Shown here: piece after piece, positions 1 to 6,846 of the stretch
Layout: each line of letters opens with the position of its first letter
Numbering within the stretch: the stretch's first letter is position 1
Origin: DIGJ01 sp041821315
GTDB lineage: Bacteria > Bacillota > Clostridia > Lachnospirales > Lachnospiraceae
Reading direction: 5' to 3'
Length of the DNA: 64,000 nt
NCBI GenBank assembly: GCA_041821315.1
Contig: JBGUEO010000025.1
Coordinates: forward strand, 1-64,000
Position numbers and translations under genes: made by a program
Notes under the pieces: model-generated
Seen by the model: only the letters and a program-made list of their open reading frames with translations
The model's database searches: none
Told to the model about the DNA's origin: nothing

Positions 1-1
1 A

Positions 2-1594
2 TATAATGTAGCTAAACGTACATTGCAGCATTTGGAAGCCGCTAAGAAAGAGGGAAATTGGCAAAGTATCTTAAAAAGAAGAAATGCAAGTCTTTATATT
101 ATTGGACATGAACACTTCAATAAATCATTGACCTTAGATATAGAAAACAAATTAATGCTTTATATGTCAAGTGTAAAGGCTATAAAGAAGATTCATAACA
201 AAAGGGGAAATCAACAGAATAAATATTATACTTCAGATGAGTTTGAAAAAATATTCAATTCGGTTTGGAGTAAATTAGGTCAATACAATAGTGAACTATT
301 TCCAGATGAAAGAAGTATTTTAGAATCTGCAATATTTAAAGCATCTCCATTGCATAAACTAACACCAGATCAAGAAGATGCAAAAAAATCTATTATTAAA
401 AAAATAAAAAGTGCAGTAAAAAAAGATGAAACGGGACAGATTATATTTATATCAGGAGAAGCGGGAACGGGAAAAACGGTATTAAATAGTAGTTTGTTTT
501 ATGAACTATGTACCTATAAAAAAGAACTAGGGTTAGATGATATGAAGTGTCACTTACTTGTAAATCATGACCAACAATTAATTGTATATAAACAGATTGC
601 AGAAAAACTTAATTTAGAAAATGATAATGGGGATGCAGTGAGTAAACCAACTAGTTTTATTACGAACCATTCAGAAAATAATCCCGTAGACGTGGTATTA
701 ATTGATGAGGCACATTTGTTGTGGACCCAAGGGAAGCAAGCATATAGAGGGAAAAATCAATTACTAGATATTCTAAATCGTGCCAAAGTTGTTGTGGTGA
801 TGTTTGATAAAAATCAGATACTAAGAACAGAACAATATTGGGAGAATGAATTAATTGAGAGTCTTGAGCAGCAAGCAAAAGGAAAAGATAATTACATAAA
901 AATGAAAAATCAACTACGAATAAGAGCTAATGATGATACAATCAATTGGATTAAGAGATTTACAAAAGAGCAGGTTGTTGATAAGATTCCAAGAGATAAA
1001 CACTATGAAATTAGAATATTTGATTCTCCACAGGAACTACAAGATGAAATTAAGAATAAAGCCACTAAGGAAAATAAGGGACTTTCTAGATTGGTGGCTA
1101 CATTTGATTGGGAATATAAAGATAAAAAGACTTCTACAGAAAGATTGTTGCAATATGAAGTAAGTATAGGTAAATGGAAAATGCCATGGAATCTTCAAAT
1201 ACCAGTACCCACAAAAGAAAAGAGAAAGAATAAAGGATTAGCTTGGGCTGAACAAAGCCAAACAATTGATGAGGTCGGCTCAACATTTACGATTCAAGGA
1301 TTTGACTTAAATTATGCAGGAGTAATTTTAGGACCTTCAGTCAAATATAAGGAAGGTAAGATTGTGTTTGATCCAACTTGTAGTAAAAATCAGAACGCCA
1401 CCAAAGCAAGGTCACTAAATGATGGGTCTAAAAGAAAATTTGGAGAAACACTGATTAAAAATGAGGTTAATGTGCTTATGACCAGAGGCGTGGATGGATT
1501 ATATATTTATGCTCAAGATCCATCTCTAAGGGAAGCACTGAAAAAGCAAATGTACACAATTGAGAAAGCAGGAAGTATAAATGAACTCAGGTAA
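2..1594 (+). CDS. GIY-YIG / DUF2075 helicase-like ATPase, 5' end outside window
   Basis: The frame is already open at base 2, so the TTG at 23 is probably internal and the gene starts upstream of the window. The N-terminal part (SLYIIGHEHFNKSLT) resembles the GIY-YIG-like segment that precedes DUF2075 in related proteins. Counting from the TTG, a Walker A motif GEAGTGKT lies at residues 145-152 and a Walker B motif VVLIDEAH near 224-231. The C-terminal part (TFTIQGFDLNYAG, then VLMTRGVDGLYIY) is typical of superfamily 1-like DUF2075 domains related to Schlafen helicases. The stop overlaps the next gene by 14 bp, so the two are translationally coupled. The substrate is unknown; a nucleic-acid defence or repair role is inferred from family and partner. 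Confidence 0.85.
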   Translation, partial: YNVAKRTLQHLEAAKKEGNWQSILKRRNASLYIIGHEHFNKSLTLDIENKLMLYMSSVKAIKKIHNKRGNQQNKYYTSDEFEKIFNSVWSKLGQYNSELFPDERSILESAIFKASPLHKLTPDQEDAKKSIIKKIKSAVKKDETGQIIFISGEAGTGKTVLNSSLFYELCTYKKELGLDDMKCHLLVNHDQQLIVYKQIAEKLNLENDNGDAVSKPTSFITNHSENNPVDVVLIDEAHLLWTQGKQAYRGKNQLLDILNRAKVVVVMFDKNQILRTEQYWENELIESLEQQAKGKDNYIKMKNQLRIRANDDTINWIKRFTKEQVVDKIPRDKHYEIRIFDSPQELQDEIKNKATKENKGLSRLVATFDWEYKDKKTSTERLLQYEVSIGKWKMPWNLQIPVPTKEKRKNKGLAWAEQSQTIDEVGSTFTIQGFDLNYAGVILGPSVKYKEGKIVFDPTCSKNQNATKARSLNDGSKRKFGETLIKNEVNVLMTRGVDGLYIYAQDPSLREALKKQMYTIEKAGSINELR

Positions 1595-1940
1595 TATTCA
1601 GGATTTAATGAAAATCGTGCAAAATTTCTGTGAGGAACGTGATTGGGATCAGTTCCATAATCCAAAGGATTTAGCTATTGGAATAACTACAGAAGCAAAT
1701 GAGTTGCTGGATTTATTTCGATTTAAGTCAGAAGAAGATATGAAAGAAATATTTTCAAATGCACACAAAAAAGAAAGAGTAGAGGAAGAGTTGGCAGATA
1801 CTTTTTTCTTTATTCTTAGATTTGCGCAGATGAATCATATTGATTTGTGCAAAATATTAGAAGATAAACTTGAAAAGAACAATTTAAAATACCCAGTAGA
1901 AAAAAGTAAAGGGAAAAATTTAAAATACACTGAAATATAG
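1581..1940 (+). CDS. MazG-like nucleotide pyrophosphohydrolase
   Basis: This 119-residue protein has the all-alpha NTP pyrophosphatase signature: EANELLD near residue 38 and EEELAD near residue 72 supply the acidic magnesium ligands. Family members hydrolyse (d)NTPs to (d)NMP and pyrophosphate. The length matches short MazG/dCTPase-like proteins that work as oligomers. Its ATG overlaps the end of the helicase gene, so the two are very likely one operon. The pairing suggests nucleotide-pool control coupled to a helicase, as in housecleaning or anti-phage modules, but the sequence alone does not show which nucleotide is cleaved. Confidence 0.85.
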   Translation: MNSGNIQDLMKIVQNFCEERDWDQFHNPKDLAIGITTEANELLDLFRFKSEEDMKEIFSNAHKKERVEEELADTFFFILRFAQMNHIDLCKILEDKLEKNNLKYPVEKSKGKNLKYTEI

Positions 1941-1959
1941 TAAAAAATTCCTTTCCAAT

Positions 1960-2311
1960 CAATTCCTCCAATGTTAACTTAGGCATTCATTTTGAACAAA
2001 TTACCAAGGGAATATATAAAACGATTGAATAAGATGAGGAAACTTGTATTCTTATTGATGGTGATGGAAAAGACTATCTACGGTAACATCTAGTTGAGTA
2101 TGCAAACTGTGTTGTTCTGGATATACCAGAAAATAGTAACATTATTAATATTGGTATTCTCCTTAATGGAAAAGGAACAGTTTGGATGGATCATGTCAAT
2201 CTTGAGATAGTTGATAAGAATGTGGAGACAACTGAGGTTGATTTAAGCAGTGAACTTCCAGAAAATCCTATAAACCTTTCACTTGAAGAATCAAATATTG
2301 ATATGAAGTAG
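1960..2311 (+). pseudogene. Decayed C-terminal gene fragment with two in-frame stops
   Basis: One frame reads almost continuously (NLGIHFEQITKGIYKTIE, stop, DEETCILIDGDGKDYLR, stop, then about 70 codons including GILLNGKGTVWMDHVNLEI) and ends at TAG 2309-2311. The interruptions are TAA at 2030-2032 and TAA at 2084-2086. The protein-like quality of all three pieces in one frame indicates a gene inactivated by nonsense mutations. The segment resembles beta-rich C-terminal domains of some clostridial regulators or secreted proteins, but I cannot name the family with confidence. No start codon with a ribosome binding site is visible. Confidence 0.6.
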
Positions 2312-2334
2312 AACAGAAATGGGGAGATAGGAAA

Positions 2335-2982
2335 ATGAGCAAAATAGTACCAAAAGAATTAACATGGGAGTACGGATATGTGCTAGTTATGACTGCTATA
2401 AGCTGTCTTTTAGCATTTTTACTAAATAAGATGATTTTGCCTGCTGTTTTCATATTATTTATAGTGGATTTAGCTGGAATTGTTGTACTATGGATTAAAC
2501 CACTCAGTAGAAAATTGTTATATTTACTTAATGTTTTAAATTGTTTGGCGTCCGTTTCTTTTGCATATCTTCTTGTTACGGCCTTTATAAAATCAGTAGA
2601 TAGCTTCTTTACTGTGGTCATAATAATTGTAGTAATGGATGTGTTAAGTTTTACAAAAGCGGGAAAACACACACCAAATGCCAGATTAATTAATAAGAAT
2701 AATACGCTGGCTCGCTTGAGTATCTGCTTGCCAGTACCAGGAAAACCAGGACTGCAACCAATTATAGGAGTGGGAGATTTGTATTTTTACAGTGCTATAT
2801 CCGTATTTTCTTTACACATTTTTAGTGCGAATTTTTTTGGTTATATATTGCTTTTGGTTCTTGCAGGTCAATTAATAAATATTCTATTAATATCACTTAT
2901 AAAAAATAAAACATGGTACAAAGGTTTTCCAGCAACATTATTTCCAGGGATATTTTATTTAATTATTATGTATATCATTTGA
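2335..2982 (+). CDS. Presenilin-like GxGD membrane protein, putative intramembrane aspartyl protease
   Basis: This 215-residue protein is almost entirely membrane-embedded, with about seven predicted helices (roughly 9-30, 34-54, 60-85, 91-106, 144-163, 166-189, 198-215). The last four carry what looks like the presenilin/signal-peptide-peptidase pattern: an Asp inside a helix (VVMDVLSF, D102), GVGD at 145-148 (D148) and PATL at 199-202, matching the catalytic Asp, GxGD and PAL motifs of TM6, TM7 and TM9. The first Asp follows Met rather than the usual Tyr. ATG is preceded by GGGGAGATAGGAAA. A type IV prepilin peptidase also has GxGD, but the spacing and the PAL-like motif favour the presenilin group. 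Substrate unknown. Confidence 0.6.
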   Translation: MSKIVPKELTWEYGYVLVMTAISCLLAFLLNKMILPAVFILFIVDLAGIVVLWIKPLSRKLLYLLNVLNCLASVSFAYLLVTAFIKSVDSFFTVVIIIVVMDVLSFTKAGKHTPNARLINKNNTLARLSICLPVPGKPGLQPIIGVGDLYFYSAISVFSLHIFSANFFGYILLLVLAGQLINILLISLIKNKTWYKGFPATLFPGIFYLIIMYII

Positions 2983-3081
2983 AAGCATAAAACGTTTTTA
3001 GGTGTAAATATGTGTCTTGAATCTGAGATTTTATGCGGTAATGAAATCTGAGTTCTTGATAGTAAATTGTATATTATTTTT

Positions 3082-3122
3082 GATGACAACTAATCTATGA
3101 GGTTAGTTGTCATCTTTGCATT
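3082..3122 (+). terminator. Intrinsic terminator-like hairpin
   Basis: GATGACAACTAAT and its near-perfect complement form a 12-13 bp stem (3082-3095 with 3101-3114) around a short loop, with a T-rich stretch just beyond. It lies about 100 bp after the GxGD gene. The rest of 2983-3389 shows no convincing gene. Confidence 0.6.
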
Positions 3123-3389
3123 CTATATTTTTTGAAAGTCAATAAGGTATTTTAAAAGCATAATTCAGGTATTAAATCTCAAAGTATTTAAAATGTTCAA
3201 AGTTTGAAACTATAATGAATTCCGATTGAAATTAAGAGATGATATAATATTAAAAGATGAATAAGAATTTATATGGTTAGGAAACGAAAGAAGGCACGCT
3301 GTGGTTGCAAAAGAGAACTGTGGGGTTGGTAGAAGCATATGAAATTTATTGATATCCTATTTTTATACAAATAGTAAAGGGGTAATAAA

Positions 3390-4004
3390 ATGAAATTATC
3401 AGAAAAAATTCAAGACTTAAGGAACAAGAATGGAATGTCACAAGAAATATTGGCTGAAAAATGTCATGTTAGTAGACAGTCTGTTTCTAAATGGGAGATG
3501 GATATTTCATTACCAGAGACAGAAAAAATATTGCAATTAAGCCGTATATTTGGGGTAACAGTTGATGTGCTTTTGAAAGATGAGTTAACAGTAAATGGAG
3601 TAAAAGAAAATAATTCCTGTGGTAAATCTCTATCAAATGAAAAACAAGGAATATATGAGGGAATTCTTATCAAGGAAAGTATTGAAAATGAAGAAATATT
3701 AGATTGTCTCAATGTGAATAAAGTAGAATTGTGGAAAACTGAAAATTCTCCACGGTATTGGACGGCAATTACCTTTTCTTCAAATGTAGCCGATTTACCT
3801 GAAAAATTATCGAAAGTAATGATAAGTGATGCTAACAAAGGTGGGAATTGGTTTGTTGACTTCAAAAGGAATAATATAAAATATATAGTATTTCAAGGAT
3901 TGATTCTAAAATATACAGTTGGAAATGTAGAAGAAAAAATTAATGTGATAGAAAAGTGTAGGAGTCAAGGTATACCAGATGGTCAAATGAATTGGTCGGA
4001 GTAG
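3390..4004 (+). CDS. XRE-family HTH regulator with an uncharacterised C-terminal domain
   Basis: Residues 1-62 form a classic Cro/C1-type helix-turn-helix (MSQEILAEKCHVSRQSVSKWE), so this is a DNA-binding repressor-type protein. Residues ~90-204 (GIYEGILIKESIENEEIL, then PRYWTAITF, ending DGQMNWSE) form a separate compact domain that also occurs alone in clostridial genomes and has no known function. ATG is preceded by AAAGGGG. The gene is monocistronic and stands among decayed sequences; its target is not evident. Confidence 0.85.
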   Translation: MKLSEKIQDLRNKNGMSQEILAEKCHVSRQSVSKWEMDISLPETEKILQLSRIFGVTVDVLLKDELTVNGVKENNSCGKSLSNEKQGIYEGILIKESIENEEILDCLNVNKVELWKTENSPRYWTAITFSSNVADLPEKLSKVMISDANKGGNWFVDFKRNNIKYIVFQGLILKYTVGNVEEKINVIEKCRSQGIPDGQMNWSE

Positions 4005-4071
4005 TAAGTAGATATTAGCATAGTATTAAGATAATATTTTTAAATTGTCATTTCAGAAAGAGGGTATCGTG

Positions 4072-4195
4072 CTTGCAAAAATCTTCAAAAACTTATATTT
4101 TATAGAAAATAGAAAATATCCATAGAATAAATAGATGTATAAATGCTTGATATATGAGAAAACATAGCTCTCCATATGGAGTTTGAGTGACATGA
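4072..4195 (+). repeat. Direct repeat, copy A
   Basis: This stretch (GCTTGCAAAAATCTTC..., then ACTTATATTTTATAGAAAA, ATAGATGTA and ATATGGAGTTTGAGTGA) recurs in diverged form at 5115-5233. Identity is highest in the first 40 bases. It begins in an intergenic region and ends before a gene remnant. Confidence 0.65.
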
Positions 4196-4303
4196 AGAAA
4201 CCCTACAACCCAGCTATAGAAGAATAGGTAATTACTTAATAAATGTAAGAATGATTTTGGGTAATTTGCTAGCTTTAAATGCAGGAACAAGTGTAGGAGT
4301 TGA

Positions 4304-4528
4304 ATTACAACAGGGTATACCAGATGTGCTACATTATCACAGCTCAATTTTACTGGGAAATCATATGACAGAGTTTTAGCATTGTCTGTCTTTGAAGGAA
4401 ATAACAAGTACTATACGATAAAAAATGTTGGCACAGGAGCTTATAAAGGAAACACATTATGGAAAGATTTGTATTGTGCAAATTTATCTATTGACTCAGA
4501 TAGAGGTAAGGTTATTGATATTCAGTAG
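4304..4528 (+). pseudogene. Remnant of an unidentified (possibly secreted) protein
   Basis: A frame open to TAG 4526-4528 encodes a protein-like run (YTRCATLSQLNFTGK, then YYTIKNVGTGAYKGNT, ending GKVIDIQ) but begins directly after a stop codon and has no usable start. Together with the rest of 4005-4546, which has no intact gene, this looks like the 3' end of a lost gene. The family was not recognised. Confidence 0.4.
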
Positions 4529-4546
4529 TACAATTATTTTTACGAG

Positions 4547-5080
4547 GTGGGTAAGTATTTCCTTATCATGACTCGACCTTATACGATGATATATTGCTAT
4601 GCGTACTATAATGGTGAAGAACCAATGGGAGCTGTTATTACAGCATATGGTTCCATGTATAATGAAATAGTGGAAGGCTATGCAAATGATACAAGAGAAA
4701 TATGGGTGGCTGATGGTAAACTAGGAAGAAGAAAACTTACAAAAGATGAAGAATTAGAATATCTTGATAGTGTTTATCAAAAAGAGACAAAATGGCAACA
4801 AATGGTTGCAAAGAGTCGTGAAACATCACAGTTAGCAAAAAAAAATCATTTATCAGAAGCCATTAGAAAAAGTTTGGGATATAGTGAAAAGATTAATTCG
4901 ATAGAAACACCATATGTAAAGCAAAATCTTTCCGAGACGGTATCAAATGTTATGTATGAAATGAGAAATAAATTCTTAGAATTGTATCAATCTGGTGAAA
5001 AAATTGATTATGGAAATTTATCTAATTCTGTACTACATAATTATGGTGACTTTGAGGAAAATATAGAAAAAATATTTTAA
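4547..5080 (+). CDS. Hypothetical protein, possibly N-terminally truncated
   Basis: The open frame gives up to 177 residues from a GTG at 4547; an ATG at 4568 (MTRPYTMIYCYAYY) is the alternative. Neither has a well-spaced ribosome binding site: the GAGG at 4541 sits too near the GTG and too far from the ATG. The body is charged and mainly helical (RKLTKDEELEYLDSVYQKE, then VMYEMRNKFLELYQSGEKIDYG), with no signal peptide, membrane segment or known catalytic motif. It lies between the two copies of a direct repeat. It may be the C-terminal half of a longer protein that lost its front. Function unknown. Confidence 0.55.
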   Translation: MGKYFLIMTRPYTMIYCYAYYNGEEPMGAVITAYGSMYNEIVEGYANDTREIWVADGKLGRRKLTKDEELEYLDSVYQKETKWQQMVAKSRETSQLAKKNHLSEAIRKSLGYSEKINSIETPYVKQNLSETVSNVMYEMRNKFLELYQSGEKIDYGNLSNSVLHNYGDFEENIEKIF

Positions 5081-5114
5081 GGTGAGCTATTACTAAGTTT
5101 CATGAGCTTGGAAT

Positions 5115-5233
5115 ATGTTTGCAAAAATGTTAAAAACTTATATTTTATAGAAAATCATTAGAATGAATAGATGTAAAAAAGTTCAATATACTAGCAAATA
5201 CATATTAAAATATGGAGATTGAGTGATCTAAAT
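5115..5233 (+). repeat. Direct repeat, copy B
   Basis: Diverged second copy of 4072-4195 (GTTTGCAAAAATG..., ACTTATATTTTATAGAAAA, ATAGATGTA, ATATGGAGATTGAGTGA). It follows the 177-residue ORF and runs directly into a terminator hairpin, so the repeat plus hairpin may be a mobile or regulatory unit. Confidence 0.65.
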
Positions 5234-5276
5234 GCTCGAAACCTAGCAGAAATGCAAGGCTTCGGGCTATTTTTTA
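5234..5276 (+). terminator. Intrinsic terminator
   Basis: GCTCGAAACCTAGC (5234-5247) pairs with GCAAGGCTTCGGGC (5254-5267) with two mismatches and is followed by TATTTTTTA. It lies about 150 bp after the 177-residue ORF. Confidence 0.65.
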
Positions 5277-5341
5277 TGAATAAACGGTTGTGGTACTTCA
5301 TACTCTGTGTTGAAAATAGATACGGTAGCTATTGATGTAAC

Positions 5342-5476
5342 TTAACGCAAATAAGTACTATGACGATGAAATCTTGCCTTCGCACAACATTTTGGGCATT
5401 GGTATTCAAATGGGTGATACGAATTTAAAAATTTTTCCTTATAGTTCTTACTAAAAACCTGAAATTCTATTATCAT
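5342..5476 (-). pseudogene. Truncated DUF6431/transposase-like N-terminus
   Basis: From ATG at 5476 the minus strand encodes MIIEFQVFSKNYKEKF followed by EYQCPKCCAKARFHRHSTY and then stops. The CPxC plus FHRH pattern matches the zinc-binding start of a transposase-associated clostridial family (DUF6431), whose members are several times longer. Only the first ~44 residues remain, so this is a relic of an insertion element. Its ends were not identified. Confidence 0.55.
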
Positions 5477-5577
5477 AAGAGTGTGTTTAGATATTTTATA
5501 ACATCTATATTTGGAGAATGTAAGGAACTTTCGAAGGTGGCCTTTCATTTTTTAATGAGTTACCGTCAATCAATAAC

Positions 5578-5630
5578 AAAGGCTATGATAATTTGCAACT
5601 AATTTTGCACTTTATCATAGCCTTTTTTTA
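5578..5630 (+). terminator. Intrinsic terminator, strong stem
   Basis: AAAGGCTATGATAA (5578-5591) is perfectly complementary to TTATCATAGCCTTT (5612-5625), followed by a T run. Orientation fits plus-strand transcription out of the decayed region, but it also sits just beyond the 3' end of the minus-strand dehydratase gene and could serve both. Confidence 0.75.
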
Positions 5631-5703
5631 TAGGGAGAAGATATAGCAAACAGGATAGATTGGTTGGTGCTGAAGGTGCTTTATCAAAAATGAACGTGTT
5701 GCC

Positions 5704-6846
5704 TTACTGATTATAGTAAAACTGCATCCCTTTAAGTAACCCATCACACTCCAATTTCTCAAAGTCTAAATGCACTGGCAAGCCAGGTTCGTCTGGAAGA
5801 TAGAAGCATCCATCTTTCATCTCAGATACGAGGCTAAAGTATGGTACGATTACTTCATTCAATGGTTGATGATACTCGATAGGTTCATTTTCGGAATACA
5901 GTGCACCAAGTGCAACATTCTGGAAAGTGAAACCACCAGTAGATATGGTGCAGTTATGTGCATGTGCGAAAGTGCGAACACGCATATTTTCCGACAGGCA
6001 GTAAAGTCTTGCAGGTTGTAGATGATCCACGCCGTGCTCTGCGTATGCTACATGGGTGTGATAGCTTCGAACAGATTCACCCATAGCAATCTGCATAGGA
6101 ATCCCTGCTTCATCTAGAAGATTGCGTAGCTTTCGAAGCTCATCCATATCATAGGCATGAATCGGCTCCTCAAACCAAGCCACGTCATATGGGGCAGCAG
6201 CCTTAGCAAAGGCAAAGGCTGTATCCGCATCCCATGCCTGATTAGCATCTACTGCGATGCGCATATCATTCCCTAGTGCTTTTCTCACTTTTTCTAATCG
6301 ATGTACATCTTCTGTAATATCTGTGCCATGTCCACCAATCTTGAATTTAGTTGTGGTATAGCCTTCTGCCTGAAATCTGGTCAAATCTTCCAAAAGTTCC
6401 TCGTCGCGGTATAATACAGACCCACCACCCTTATAGACCCTAGCCCAGTCACGGGTAGCACCTAAAAACCTGTGGAGAGGCTTGCCAGCACGGTTGGCTA
6501 GCAGGTCTAATAAAATCCAGTCTAGATTGGTCATTTCTGATATATAGGGACTTTGATAGCCAAAGTTTCGAATCTCCAACCAGAAATATTCAATCCAATC
6601 GCCATTGCTTTTTCCTTCCACTTTTAATAGGCGAGGCAGAAAGAAATCTACAAAAAGTGGAGAAGCTGGTCCTTGACCACAGTTGCCATCTTTATCAAAA
6701 AGTTTCACCCAACCCTTAAAAAAAGTTGCATATCGGATACTGCCAGTACCATCTTTAAAGGGTTTTGGAAGTGTAATCGGGGCGATATCATAATATACAG
6801 CTTTCTTGATTTTGATTAATTCTGGATATGCAAAGATATTATTCAT
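5704..6846 (-). CDS. Mandelate racemase/muconate lactonizing enzyme family dehydratase
   Basis: This is a 380-residue enolase-superfamily protein. The C-terminal barrel shows TKFKIGG near residue 165 (Lys acid/base), VDANQAW near 200 (first metal ligand), WFEEPI near 224 (second) and MGESVRS near 255 (third), so the divalent metal site is intact. Such enzymes abstract a proton alpha to a carboxylate, commonly dehydrating aldonic, uronic or aldaric acids. Its start codon lies within the end of the LysR gene (8 bp overlap), so they are co-transcribed. The pectin operon runs the opposite way from the same intergenic region, which supports an acid-sugar substrate. The exact substrate cannot be read from the sequence. 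Confidence 0.85.
   Translation of the reverse strand: MNNIFAYPELIKIKKAVYYDIAPITLPKPFKDGTGSIRYATFFKGWVKLFDKDGNCGQGPASPLFVDFFLPRLLKVEGKSNGDWIEYFWLEIRNFGYQSPYISEMTNLDWILLDLLANRAGKPLHRFLGATRDWARVYKGGGSVLYRDEELLEDLTRFQAEGYTTTKFKIGGHGTDITEDVHRLEKVRKALGNDMRIAVDANQAWDADTAFAFAKAAAPYDVAWFEEPIHAYDMDELRKLRNLLDEAGIPMQIAMGESVRSYHTHVAYAEHGVDHLQPARLYCLSENMRVRTFAHAHNCTISTGGFTFQNVALGALYSENEPIEYHQPLNEVIVPYFSLVSEMKDGCFYLPDEPGLPVHLDFEKLECDGLLKGMQFYYNQ

Noticed and set aside
660..878. 72-codon minus-strand ORF inside the DUF2075 gene
   Set aside because: It lies wholly antisense to a gene with clear Walker motifs, has no ribosome binding site and no recognisable product.
2268..2672. 134-codon minus-strand ORF
   Set aside because: Mostly antisense to the GxGD membrane protein; its Thr/Ser/Ile-rich product is the mirror of hydrophobic codons.
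4093..4407. 104-codon minus-strand ORF
   Set aside because: Low-complexity product, no ribosome binding site, and it runs across the direct repeat and the plus-strand remnant.
5115..5276. Possible cyclic-di-GMP riboswitch
   Set aside because: The hairpin and GCAAGGC bases recall one, but the conserved core bases of either known class are not present.
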